Below are positions 44,190 through 53,066 of a stretch of DNA of 62,228 nt, piece after piece. Below the pieces are notes generated by a model. The model saw only the letters and a list, made by a program, of their open reading frames with translations. It had not been told where the DNA came from and made no database searches. Both the position numbers and the translations under genes were made by a program. Positions within the stretch are counted from its first letter, which is position 1. Every line of letters starts with the position of its first letter. This DNA comes from Bacteroidales bacterium (lineage in GTDB: Bacteria; Bacteroidota; Bacteroidia; Bacteroidales; UBA932), in contig JAGCYZ010000057.1 of assembly GCA_017960545.1 (NCBI GenBank), positions 1 through 62,228 of the forward strand, given 5' to 3'.

Positions 44190-45317
44190 ATGAAAAGATT
44201 TTTCGTCATTTTGGCAGCGGCCCTTCTGTGTGCAGGCGCCGCCACCGCACAGGAACTCCAGAACTTCCAGAACAACGGACGCCAGCGCGTTGTTTCCCCT
44301 GAAATCGCAGACGGACAGGTGACCTTCCGCCTTGCGGCAGATTACGCCACCGTAGTTTCGCTTTCTGGCAACTGGATTACCGAGAGGGGAGGAATCCCCA
44401 TGACCAAGGAGAACGGCGTATGGTCAGTGACAATCGACCTGCCCACTCCGGACATCTACACATACAACTTTGTGGTTGACGGCGTTGCCGTGAACGACCC
44501 TCAGAACTATATGGTCCAGAGGGACGGAACCCGTTACCTCAATATGCTAATGGTACCCGGCGAACTCACCGAGAACTATTTCGAGGCGGACCAGAGGGGA
44601 ACCGTAAGCTATAAGTGGTATGACAGCAAGATCCTGGGCATAAACAGGCGCCTTACCGTCTATACCCCTTACGGATACGAGAAGAACACCAAGCAGAAAT
44701 ACCCTGTCCTCTACCTTCTCCACGGAGCAGGCGGAGACGAGGAGGCCTGGACCAGCATGGGCCGTACCGCACAGATCCTTGACAACCTCATCCAGAAGGG
44801 CAAGGCCCTTCCTATGATCGTGGTTATGCCTAACGGAAATCCCGGCCAGCAGGCTGCCGTAACCCTGGGCCTTCCCGAGTCAGGCCGCAACTTCCGCGAC
44901 CCTTCTCTTGCAAACGCCTATGTCAGAAGCCTTTGCGAGGAGATTGTTCCTTTCATCGAGAAAGAATACAGGGTAAACGCCAAACCCGCTTCACGCGCAA
45001 TCGCAGGCCTTTCAATGGGTGGCGGCCATACAATCACCGCATCCATCCTCTATCCTGAACTGTTCGACTACATCTGCCCCCTGTCAGCCGCCGGTTCAGC
45101 AAATGACGAGCAGATCCAGGCCCTCAAGAAGGCAGGCGTGAAACTCTACTTCCTCGCCTGCGGAACATCAGACTTCCTGTACCAGGGTTCCCAGACCCTT
45201 GACGAAACCCTTACCAAGAACGGCCTGGACCACATCTTCTTCCAGTCCTCAGGAGGCCACACCTGGTCCAACTGGAGGATCTACCTGAACAACTTCGCAC
45301 CGCTCCTTTTCAAATAA
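44190..45317 (+). CDS. CE1-like esterase with N-terminal E-set domain, secreted
   Basis: The protein has 375 residues and a signal peptide (1-20, ending TATA). An Ig-like/CBM48-type domain (about 30-125, VVSLSGNWITERGG, PDIYTYNFVVDG) precedes an esterase D/feruloyl-esterase-like domain. The nucleophile is Ser 275 in AGLSMGGG; Asp in CGTSDFLY and His in GGHTWSNW complete the triad. Such proteins, as in the ferulic acid esterase domain of XynZ, remove feruloyl or acetyl groups from xylan or related glycans. It is followed 12 bases later by the GH43-like gene. The relatives at 59993 and 61115 share the same design. Confidence 0.9.
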   Translation: MKRFFVILAAALLCAGAATAQELQNFQNNGRQRVVSPEIADGQVTFRLAADYATVVSLSGNWITERGGIPMTKENGVWSVTIDLPTPDIYTYNFVVDGVAVNDPQNYMVQRDGTRYLNMLMVPGELTENYFEADQRGTVSYKWYDSKILGINRRLTVYTPYGYEKNTKQKYPVLYLLHGAGGDEEAWTSMGRTAQILDNLIQKGKALPMIVVMPNGNPGQQAAVTLGLPESGRNFRDPSLANAYVRSLCEEIVPFIEKEYRVNAKPASRAIAGLSMGGGHTITASILYPELFDYICPLSAAGSANDEQIQALKKAGVKLYFLACGTSDFLYQGSQTLDETLTKNGLDHIFFQSSGGHTWSNWRIYLNNFAPLLFK

Positions 45318-45329
45318 ACATAAAAGCCA

Positions 45330-47192
45330 ATGAGAAAAACCGCAATAGTCACAGCCCTGGCCCTCCTGGCCACAGCTGCGTTCGCCCAGGGGAATTACCA
45401 GATATCCGACCAGGATACATACGGATATCTTTTCGCCCACCAGTCCGCCCACGGCGGATGGACGGCTTACGCGCTTTCGCCTGACGCCATCCATTTCCAT
45501 TCCCTCCTTTGCGGCGATGCCATAATGGACAATGTGAACGCCCCTTATGTATGCCGCACCCGGGACGGAAAGGGTTTCATAATGACCGTTGCGGGCTCCA
45601 ATGGCAGAATTGAGATAAAGACAAGCTCCAACCTTCTGGACTGGAAAGACGTCTCCGTGAGGCCTTCGCTGCCTCGCGGAGCCTCAGTCCGGGGCCCTCA
45701 GATAATCTGGGACGCCCAGAAAGGCTCTTATCTGCTTTATTTCTCCCTCCTGGACGCATCCCAGTGCCGTTATTACCGCATTTACGGATGCTATCTGGAC
45801 GCAGCCTTAACCAAGATAAGCGCTCCGGAACTTCTCGCGGACTGGAACGGTTCCACAATAGATCCTGACATCACCTGGCTGCCCTCAGAGTCCAAGTATT
45901 TCCTCATTGCCAAGAAAGACGGCGGCCAGCCCGGGTTCTATACCGCCAAGTCTGCCTCCCTTGAAGGCCCTTGGGATGAACCCTCCTACGTGGCATTCGA
46001 AAGGGATGACGTCTGCACCGGAGTGTCCGTATTCCACGTGGCAGGGCAGGAGCAGTGGCAGATAGGATATGTCAACTACTCCAGCGAGCCGTTCAACTAC
46101 CGCCTCTGCAAGGCCGACCCTGCAATGGGACGCTTCTTCTCTCCCCAGAACATAGAGGGTATCTACGGCCCTCAGCAGGGCTCTTTCCTAGCCCTGACCG
46201 AGGCCGAGTACAAAGCCCTCCAGGCCTGGAGCGACGAGCGCGAGCCCGCCCATCTTGCACCCGATGTCAACAATCCGGTATTCCCCGGCCTTTATGCCGA
46301 TCCCGAGGCCCTCTATAGCGAGCAAACGGGCAAATACTACATTTTCCCTACGACGGACGGCGCTTACCAGTGGCATAACTATGACTTCCACTGCTTCTCT
46401 TCTACAGACCTCAAGAACTGGAAGGACGAGGGCGTGATCCTGGACCTGAGGAACCTTTCCTGGGGAAAGGAATATGCCTGGGCCCCTTGCATCATTGAAA
46501 GGAAAGAGGGCGATTCATACAAGTATTATTACTACTTCGTTGCCAACAAGGCCGTGGGAGTGGCCGTGGCCGACAGGCCGGAAGGCCCCTACACGGACGC
46601 GTTGGGCAAGCCGATGCTGAGCCAGGAAGAGCTCAAGACCCCCAACCAGGTCATAGACCCTGACGTGTTCCAGGATCCCAAGACAGGCAAGTATTACCTC
46701 TACTGGGGCAATTCCTACCTGTGGATGGCCGAACTCGCAGACGATATGGTATCCCTAGTTCCGGACACCATGCACGAACTGATCTCCCGCAGGCAGCTAG
46801 CGGAATACCACTATCTGGAGGGCACATACGTGTTCGAGCGCAACGGCCTGTACTACTTTATGTGGTCCGAGAACATAACCCGTTCTTCCTACTACCGCGT
46901 CCGTTACCTGATCTCAGACTCTCCAACTGAGTTCATACGTGACGGAAAACCGGCAAAGGTGGAGGAGACCATTGTCATTCAGCAGGATCCATCCAAGCAG
47001 ATATTCGGAACCGGCCACCACGCCGTGCTCAATGTCCCCGGCACCGACGACTGGTACATTGTTTACCATCGGTTCACCCGTCCGGAAGGCGTAAAGATGG
47101 GCCTTTCCGGCGGATACAACAGGGAAGTGTGCATAGACAGGATGTATTTCAACCCCGACGGGACCATCATCCCTGTCAAACCTTCATTGTAG
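45330..47192 (+). CDS. Double GH43-like protein, secreted
   Basis: The protein has 620 residues and a signal peptide (1-19). Two five-bladed propeller-like halves follow: residues about 28-300 (SPDAIHFHS, VRGPQIIWDAQKGSYLLYF, TIDPDITWLPSESKYFL) and about 310-620. The second half has the expected GH43 acids: base Asp in LYADPEAL, pKa-modulating Asp in VIDPDVF and acid Glu in YLEGTYVFE. The first half looks like a diverged copy, with DITWL in place of one catalytic region, and may be inactive or bind sugar. Arabinofuranosidase, xylosidase or galactanase activities all occur in the family. It is probably co-transcribed with the CE1-like esterase. Confidence 0.87.
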   Translation: MRKTAIVTALALLATAAFAQGNYQISDQDTYGYLFAHQSAHGGWTAYALSPDAIHFHSLLCGDAIMDNVNAPYVCRTRDGKGFIMTVAGSNGRIEIKTSSNLLDWKDVSVRPSLPRGASVRGPQIIWDAQKGSYLLYFSLLDASQCRYYRIYGCYLDAALTKISAPELLADWNGSTIDPDITWLPSESKYFLIAKKDGGQPGFYTAKSASLEGPWDEPSYVAFERDDVCTGVSVFHVAGQEQWQIGYVNYSSEPFNYRLCKADPAMGRFFSPQNIEGIYGPQQGSFLALTEAEYKALQAWSDEREPAHLAPDVNNPVFPGLYADPEALYSEQTGKYYIFPTTDGAYQWHNYDFHCFSSTDLKNWKDEGVILDLRNLSWGKEYAWAPCIIERKEGDSYKYYYYFVANKAVGVAVADRPEGPYTDALGKPMLSQEELKTPNQVIDPDVFQDPKTGKYYLYWGNSYLWMAELADDMVSLVPDTMHELISRRQLAEYHYLEGTYVFERNGLYYFMWSENITRSSYYRVRYLISDSPTEFIRDGKPAKVEETIVIQQDPSKQIFGTGHHAVLNVPGTDDWYIVYHRFTRPEGVKMGLSGGYNREVCIDRMYFNPDGTIIPVKPSL

Positions 47193-47226
47193 TACAATGT
47201 TTGCACGGGTCTTATAAAACGGAATT

Positions 47227-47751
47227 ATGAAAGTACGAGTTATATTATTTGCAATTGCCGGCCTGCTGGCTTTCTCATTGGCAGCAAGTGCCCAGGAACA
47301 GGATAAGGAGGCCCTGGGAGATGCCAAGGTACAGTATTCCTCCATAATAGATATGCTCCGCAGGGAGCCCGGAATCATTGTGGGTCAGGCCAGCGCCGGA
47401 TCGATGCCAAGGGTGCTGGTGCGCGGCATTGGCACCAATACGGACCAGACACAGCCGCTGTTCGTGGTTGACGGTGTAATAACTGACAATATCACATACA
47501 TCCTTCCCAATGACGTATATTCCATAGAGGTCATAAAGGACGGCACCGCATCCATTTACGGAATGCAGGGAGCAAACGGCGTGATTGAGATTACCACCAA
47601 GTCCGCCCGCGAGGCCTCCCAGAAGGCGCTTAAAGCGGCTCAGGAAGCAAAGCAGCTGGCCAAGGAAACAAAGAAAGCCGAGCGTGCGGCCGCAAAAGAG
47701 GCCAAGAGACTGGAAAAGGAAGCCAGGAAAGCTGCCAAGAAGGCTAAATAG
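47227..47751 (+). CDS. TonB-receptor plug domain alone with Lys/Ala-rich helical tail
   Basis: The protein has 174 residues. A signal peptide (1-22) leads to a plug-like domain (about 35-125) with IIDMLRREPGIIVG, PRVLVRGIGTN, PLFVVDGVITDN, VYSIEVIKDGTASIYG and NGVIEITTK, the same landmarks as SusC plugs. There is no barrel: after residue 128 the chain becomes a charged helix rich in Lys, Ala and Glu (EASQKALKAAQEAKQLAKET and onward) to the end. It may be a periplasmic plug-like binding protein, or an adaptor that touches TonB or peptidoglycan. The gene follows the GH43-like one by 34 bases. The frame is intact, and the tail has no similarity to a barrel, so simple truncation is not the obvious explanation. 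Confidence 0.8.
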   Translation: MKVRVILFAIAGLLAFSLAASAQEQDKEALGDAKVQYSSIIDMLRREPGIIVGQASAGSMPRVLVRGIGTNTDQTQPLFVVDGVITDNITYILPNDVYSIEVIKDGTASIYGMQGANGVIEITTKSAREASQKALKAAQEAKQLAKETKKAERAAAKEAKRLEKEARKAAKKAK

Positions 47752-48739
47752 CCCACTTGGTCAGTATCCTGAACACTTTGCCGGGATTGGCGTTCCATTT
47801 TTCCATGGCGTCCTGGGCGTCCTTGGGATCTATGATGTCTGAGACAAGGGCATCCGCATCCACTCCTGAAGACAGATACGCGATAACATCCGTAAAGTCT
47901 TCGGGAGTTGCGTTTCTGGAGCCCATTATGTCCAGTTCCTTCTTTACGAACAGGCTTGTAGGCAGGGATACGTCAGTCTTGGCGTAGCCGATGCATACGA
48001 TGCGGCCTGTAAAGGCAACCCTTTCTACGGCCATCCTGTATGTGGGAACGCTTCCCACGGCCTCTATCACTACGTCAGGGTCCGGGAGACCTTCCCACTC
48101 TGCGGCGCTGTTGTAAGCATATGCCGCGCCCAGTTTCCGGGCAAGCTCAAGCTTGACCGGGTCAATGTCCGCGGCAATGACGGTGGCGCCGCGCTGCACT
48201 GCGCTCACAAGGGCGCCAAGGCCAACCATTCCGCAGCCTATCACCATTACCACGTCGTCCTTTGTAATGCGCCCGCGGTTTGCCGCGTGGAAGCCTACGC
48301 TCATAGGCTCTATGAGGGCGGTGTACTTGAGAGGAACCTCTCCGCAGGGGATGACCTTCTGCCAGGGAACGCAGATGAACTCCTTCATCGCGCCGTCGCG
48401 CTGGACTCCCAGCGTCTCGTTATTCTCGCACGCGTTGGGCCTTCCGCGCCTGCAGGAGGCGCATTTCCCGCAGCTGGTGTAAGGGTTGAGGGTGACAATC
48501 TGCCCAGGCTTGAAGGTGTCCGGGACATCGCTGCCCAGCGCCTCTATGCTGGCGCCTATCTCGTGCCCCGGGATGCGGGGATAACTTACCATTGCATTGG
48601 CGCCCCTGAACGTGTTCAGGTCCGATCCGCAGAAGCCTGCGTAATGTATCTTAACCTTTATTTCCCCCGGACCCGGTGCTGGCTCCGGAGTATCTGTCAG
48701 GCGGATGACGCCCGGCTGGACAATTTGAAGTGTTTTCAT
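47744..48739 (-). CDS. Zinc-dependent medium-chain alcohol/polyol dehydrogenase
   Basis: The protein has 331 residues. Catalytic zinc residues appear in CGSDLNTF and GHEIGASIE, structural zinc cysteines in CGKCASCRRGRPNAC, and the NAD(P)-binding motif in VMVIGCGMVGLGALVS with acidic AADID. The closest activities by pattern are sorbitol, L-idonate, threonine or galactitol dehydrogenases. The TIM-barrel amidohydrolase gene overlaps its start by four bases, so the pair likely handles one sugar or sugar acid. It converges on the plug-domain gene with an eight-base overlap. Confidence 0.9.
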   Translation of the reverse strand: MKTLQIVQPGVIRLTDTPEPAPGPGEIKVKIHYAGFCGSDLNTFRGANAMVSYPRIPGHEIGASIEALGSDVPDTFKPGQIVTLNPYTSCGKCASCRRGRPNACENNETLGVQRDGAMKEFICVPWQKVIPCGEVPLKYTALIEPMSVGFHAANRGRITKDDVVMVIGCGMVGLGALVSAVQRGATVIAADIDPVKLELARKLGAAYAYNSAAEWEGLPDPDVVIEAVGSVPTYRMAVERVAFTGRIVCIGYAKTDVSLPTSLFVKKELDIMGSRNATPEDFTDVIAYLSSGVDADALVSDIIDPKDAQDAMEKWNANPGKVFRILTKWAI

Positions 48740-49620
48740 TCCGACATATTTTTTATGTATGGTGGCTGGGGAACTTCCCCAAAGCCGTAGAATCGTTTTG
48801 CGTTGAGGCCCAGGAAGGCTTCCTTTTCTTCCTGGCTCAGTTCATTGGATTTAAGGACAAAGTCATAGCTCATCTTGTATGTGATGGCGCATATTGTGCG
48901 GGGGTAGTCGCTTCCCCACATCAGTTTGTCCATTCCCACCCAGTCTGCGGCCTGGCGTATGGAGCGCACGGCGGAAGGGTAGGGATAGAATTCCGAATTG
49001 TAGAGCCAGGTTATTCCGCCAGCCTCCACATAGACGTTGGGCGCCTGCGCCAGTTTGACCTGCTGCTCGAAACACTTGCCGGTAACCATTCCAAAATGGC
49101 CTATCGCAATCTTTAGGTCAGGGCACTCTTGGATGACTTCCTTGAACTGGGCTATCTGGGAGGCGTTGTCGTCAAGGCACATTGACAGGATCTGCCCCTT
49201 GGCCTCCATATCCTTGAAGAATGCCACAAGGGCGGGGTCAGTGAGGCTGCGTTTCATCCTGTGGCCGGGAATGGCTACAGCCCTGAAGCCCTCCGGGACC
49301 TCAAGCGGGCAGTTGTCAATGTCCAGCAGGCTGCAGCAGAGGAAGCGGTTGGGGTATTTCTCCTGTACTTCCTTGAGGTAGGCGTCCTGATTGCCGTCTA
49401 TCACCTCCTGCACCACTACTGCGGCGCCCACCTGGGCGTAATCCATATTGGAGAGGAATACCTCCGCCGTATTGGTCCCGTCCGCCATAAATGGAGGGAG
49501 CATCTGGCGTATCTCTCCAAAGAACATTGACCGACCTCCGGGGAGGGGGTATATCCTTTGCCCATCAACAAGGGCTTCCTGTCTCAGCCACAAGTGGCTG
49601 TGTGCGTCTATTAATATCAT
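48736..49620 (-). CDS. Amidohydrolase-2 family hydrolase (possible sugar lactonase)
   Basis: The protein has 294 residues and is cytosolic. The metal-binding start DAHSHLW, IAIGHFG in mid-chain and LMWGSDYPRT near the C-terminus are typical of PF04909 (amidohydrolase_2). This family includes L-fucono- and L-rhamnono-lactonases and decarboxylases. With the overlapping dehydrogenase gene it could form an oxidative sugar route (dehydrogenase makes a lactone, hydrolase opens it), perhaps for fucose or a related deoxysugar. That pathway is inferred; no kinase, aldolase or dehydratase is beside it. Confidence 0.87.
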   Translation of the reverse strand: MILIDAHSHLWLRQEALVDGQRIYPLPGGRSMFFGEIRQMLPPFMADGTNTAEVFLSNMDYAQVGAAVVVQEVIDGNQDAYLKEVQEKYPNRFLCCSLLDIDNCPLEVPEGFRAVAIPGHRMKRSLTDPALVAFFKDMEAKGQILSMCLDDNASQIAQFKEVIQECPDLKIAIGHFGMVTGKCFEQQVKLAQAPNVYVEAGGITWLYNSEFYPYPSAVRSIRQAADWVGMDKLMWGSDYPRTICAITYKMSYDFVLKSNELSQEEKEAFLGLNAKRFYGFGEVPQPPYIKNMSE

Positions 49621-49661
49621 AAATCATAAAGAATCGTTGATGCTAATTTAAGAATTTTCTT

Positions 49662-49669
49662 TAATTTTG
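49662..49669 (+). promoter_or_regulatory. -7 element of the SGNH-GH97 gene pair
   Basis: TAATTTTG matches TAnnTTTG; a TTG at 49637-49639 lies 22 bases upstream. The start codon is at 49706. Confidence 0.45.
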
Positions 49670-49705
49670 AGGATATAACACTGTATAACCAAATTGACAA
49701 TCAAT

Positions 49706-51208
49706 ATGAAAAAACTTTTCACCCTGGCCGTATTGTGTCTGTGTATGACCCTTAATGCGGCAAATCTCAAGTTCTCCAGCATGTTAGGGGACAATATGGT
49801 CCTCCAGCAGAACGCTTCTGTAAAGATATGGGGCTACGCGTCTCCCGGCGCCAGCGTCAGCGTGAGCACCTCCTGGGGCGCATCAGGCTCCGCAAGGGCT
49901 AACGCCAAGGGCGAATGGGTGGCTACGGTCAAGACCCCGGCCGCAACGTTCAACCCCCAGACCGTGAGGGCCCGCAGCGGCTCGGAGAGCGTCACCGCCT
50001 CCAACGTCCTCATTGGAGAGGTTTGGTTCTGCTCCGGCCAGAGCAATATGCAAATGACCCTTGGCGGAGGTATGGGCACTCCTGTGGAAGGCTCGCTTGA
50101 GGAAATAGCCCTTTCCGGACAATACAAGGGTGTAAGGCATATCACCATCAGGAACACCAGCGCCCTGGAGCCCGCGTTTGACGTAGAAGGGGAGTGGCAG
50201 GTTTCCAACCCCAACACCGCACCCCGCTTCAGCGCTGTGGCATATTTCTTTGCCAGCAGGCTGTCAAAGGCCCTGGACGTGCCCGTGGGCGTGATCAACG
50301 CCAGCTGGGGCGGTGCGGAAATCACCCCCTGGATGAGCGCTGAGTCCCTCAAGGCTTACTCCTCCATAGTCAATATGGCCGATGCCACTGACAATTCCGT
50401 GAACGTAATGTACAAGCCTACCGTGATGTACAACGGAATGTTCGCCCCTGCCAGCAAGTATGCGGTAAACGGAATCATCTGGTACCAGGGAGAGTCCAAC
50501 GTAAGCATCCGTTACCAGGATTACGCGGCCCTTATGACCACTATGGCGGAGACCTGGCGCAACGACTTCGGCCGCGGGGACATCCCGTTCCTTATCGTGG
50601 AGCTCCCTCCTTATGACTACTACGACGGCAACTACGGCTTCCAGGACGAGCAGGGCCCCATCCTGCGCGAGCAGCAGTTCCTTGCCACCAAGACCATCCC
50701 CAACAGCGGAATAGTTGGAACCAACGACCTGACTTTCGACTACGAACTCAACCAGGTGCATCCCTCCAACAAGCGCCCCGTGGGCGAGAGGCTCTGCTTC
50801 CTTGCAATGAAGATGGCCTACGGCTACGACAACCTCCCGGCCCTCAACCCAAGCGCAAGGGTGGCCTATGTGGACGGCGCAAAGGTGCGTGTTTACTTTG
50901 ACAACGCCAACAGCGGATGGCTTGGGAACAACGCAATCGAAGGCTTCGAGCTCGCGGGCGGCGGCGGACATTTTCACAAGGCCGATGCCGTTACCGGCTT
51001 CGCCTTCAGGGAAGGCGCCTACGTGGAACTCACCTCCAAGGAGGTTCCGGAGCCCAAGTATGTGCGCTACTGCTTCCGGGATTTCCAGGTTGGCACCCTG
51101 AAGGCCGCCAACGGACTTCCCGTAATCCCGTTCCGCGCGGAAGTGGAGCCTATGCCAGAACAGCCGGCCCGTCCGGCTGGACCTCCCCAGAGACCGGCAA
51201 ACAACTAA
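49706..51208 (+). CDS. Sialate O-acetylesterase-like SGNH protein (PF03629), secreted
   Basis: I chose the ATG at 49706 (MKKLFTLAVL), which starts the signal peptide directly; an in-frame ATG 12 bases upstream is possible. The product has 500 residues. The nucleophile is Ser 113 in FCSGQSNMQM; GVINASWGGAEI, IWYQGESNV and a C-terminal VHPSNKRPVGERL fit the family's other blocks. Known members deacetylate sialic acid or xyloglucan (CE20-like). The mature protein has an N-terminal beta domain (about 20-100) and ends in a Pro-rich tail (PEQPARPAGPPQRP). GH97 follows after four bases, so they share a transcript. Acetyl-ester removal before glycosidase action is plausible. Confidence 0.88.
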   Translation: MKKLFTLAVLCLCMTLNAANLKFSSMLGDNMVLQQNASVKIWGYASPGASVSVSTSWGASGSARANAKGEWVATVKTPAATFNPQTVRARSGSESVTASNVLIGEVWFCSGQSNMQMTLGGGMGTPVEGSLEEIALSGQYKGVRHITIRNTSALEPAFDVEGEWQVSNPNTAPRFSAVAYFFASRLSKALDVPVGVINASWGGAEITPWMSAESLKAYSSIVNMADATDNSVNVMYKPTVMYNGMFAPASKYAVNGIIWYQGESNVSIRYQDYAALMTTMAETWRNDFGRGDIPFLIVELPPYDYYDGNYGFQDEQGPILREQQFLATKTIPNSGIVGTNDLTFDYELNQVHPSNKRPVGERLCFLAMKMAYGYDNLPALNPSARVAYVDGAKVRVYFDNANSGWLGNNAIEGFELAGGGGHFHKADAVTGFAFREGAYVELTSKEVPEPKYVRYCFRDFQVGTLKAANGLPVIPFRAEVEPMPEQPARPAGPPQRPANN

Positions 51209-51212
51209 TTAT

Positions 51213-53066
51213 ATGAAAGCTAAATATTTACTGGTCCTGCCGCTGCTGCTCTTCGCAGCAACCGCCTGCAGGAAGGGCTTTGAATCTCCCAATGGATACC
51301 TGGCCCTTGACGTGGAAGAACAAACCTTGACCGTAACCTATAAGGGCGCAGACGTGTTCCCGGAGATTCACCTTGGACTCATAGCGGAGAATGCGGACTA
51401 TGACCAGGGGCTGACCCTGAAATCAGTCTCCAAGGTTGGGAAGATATCCGAAGAGTATGAGATGCTCACCGGCAAGCGCAGCCATTGCAGCAACCAGGCT
51501 AACGAGAGGACGCTTACCTATGCCAATCCCCAAGGGGAGGAACTTAAGGTAGTGGTCCGCCTATACAACGACGGACTGGCCTTCCGCTACGTTGTTCCGG
51601 CAGGAACAAAGGTCACGGAGGACAGGACGTCCTATCTGGTGAAGGACGGCGTTAAGCGCTGGTTCTCCTCCCTGCATACGGATTATGAGAACAACTTCCC
51701 CCTGGCCACGGACGGCAAGCCCACGCCTTCAAGGCGCCCGGGCGGAAGAGGCTCCACGCAGTGGGCCTATCCAGCCCTTCTGGAGCCGTCCGAAGGCGTA
51801 TTCGCCCTCATCTCAGAGGCTGACGTCCGCCACGGTGACAGCGCATCGTCCCTGGACAATGGCGCCGCGGAAGAGTACTACACCGTGAAATTGACGGGCC
51901 CTTCGGCATTCTGCGACGGCCTCTCGCCTTGGAGGATGGTGATGATCGGGGACCTTGCCGCCATCACGGAATCCACCCTTGTAACGGACCTCAGCACTCC
52001 CAGCCAGATTGCGGATATGTCCTGGATAAAGCCCGGAGTGTCTTCCTGGGTTTACTGGTCCAACAACCACGGTTCCAAGTTCTTTGACCTGGACGTGGAG
52101 TTCATAGACCTTGCCGCCGATATGGGCTGGCCATACTGCCTCATAGACTGGGAGTGGCCCGATATGGAAGACGGAAGCATCGAGGAACTCGTGGACTACG
52201 CCAAGGAGAAGGGCATCAAGATAAACCTGTGGTATAATTCAGGAACTTCCTGGATTGGCCCCGGCGCCCCTCAGCCTCAGGACAGGCTCAACACCTCGGA
52301 GAACCGCGAGAAGGAATTCGCCTGGCTGGAGAGCATTGGCGTGACAGGAGTGAAGGTGGACTTCTTCCTTCCGGACGACGCCACAATGGTTGACTACTAT
52401 CTGGATATCCTGGAAGATGCCGCAAGGCATCATCTGCTGGTGGATTTCCACGGCTGTACCATCCCTCGCGGCTGGCAGCGCACCTGGCCCAACATGATGT
52501 CAATGGAAGCCGTTTACGGGGCTGAAATGTACAATAACGGGCCAATTATGACAACCCGCGCGCCATCCCACAACGCAACGCTTCCGTTCACCCGCAACGT
52601 TGTAGGTCCTATGGACTATACCCCCGCCACATTCACTGACAGCCAGTTCCCTCACATAACCACCAACGCGCACGAGCTTGCGCTTCCGGTCCTGTTCGAG
52701 TCCGGCCTGCAGCATATGGCGGACAGGCCCTCGGGCTTCTACGGCCTTCCGGAAGAAGTCCGCGAAGTCCTGGGCGGGATGCCTTCCTTCTGGGACGATA
52801 CCGTCCTGCTGGACGGCTATCCGGGCCAGAAGGCCGTCATTGCCCGCCGCAGCGGCAGCAAGTGGTACATAGCCGGAATAAACGGCCTTGAAGAGCCCGC
52901 GACGCTGGAGTTCTCCCTTGAGAGGCTTGGCAGCCTGGGCGGCAAATCCATCCTGTTCTGCGACGGCGCAGAGGACAGGGATATAAAGATAACGGCCCTC
53001 CCTCAGGGGAAGACCGTATCTGTTCCTTGCCGCGCAAGGGGCGGATTCCTGGCCGTCATTGAGTAA
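51213..53066 (+). CDS. GH97 glycoside hydrolase, lipoprotein, probably retaining
   Basis: The protein has 617 residues and a lipobox LLFAATAC (Cys 19). The N-terminal beta-sandwich (about 30-270) and the barrel (SWVYWSNNHGSKFFDLD, PYCLIDWEWPDMEDGS) are clear GH97. Asp 383 in GVKVDFF sits where retaining members (alpha-galactosidase type) have the nucleophile, and Glu 432 in SMEAVYGAEM is a candidate acid/base. Inverting SusB-type alpha-glucosidases use a Glu base elsewhere. The protein is thus more like the retaining alpha-galactosidase branch. Calcium ligands typical of GH97 were not traced. Its 3' end overlaps the convergent small gene by 11 bases. Confidence 0.9.
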   Translation: MKAKYLLVLPLLLFAATACRKGFESPNGYLALDVEEQTLTVTYKGADVFPEIHLGLIAENADYDQGLTLKSVSKVGKISEEYEMLTGKRSHCSNQANERTLTYANPQGEELKVVVRLYNDGLAFRYVVPAGTKVTEDRTSYLVKDGVKRWFSSLHTDYENNFPLATDGKPTPSRRPGGRGSTQWAYPALLEPSEGVFALISEADVRHGDSASSLDNGAAEEYYTVKLTGPSAFCDGLSPWRMVMIGDLAAITESTLVTDLSTPSQIADMSWIKPGVSSWVYWSNNHGSKFFDLDVEFIDLAADMGWPYCLIDWEWPDMEDGSIEELVDYAKEKGIKINLWYNSGTSWIGPGAPQPQDRLNTSENREKEFAWLESIGVTGVKVDFFLPDDATMVDYYLDILEDAARHHLLVDFHGCTIPRGWQRTWPNMMSMEAVYGAEMYNNGPIMTTRAPSHNATLPFTRNVVGPMDYTPATFTDSQFPHITTNAHELALPVLFESGLQHMADRPSGFYGLPEEVREVLGGMPSFWDDTVLLDGYPGQKAVIARRSGSKWYIAGINGLEEPATLEFSLERLGSLGGKSILFCDGAEDRDIKITALPQGKTVSVPCRARGGFLAVIE

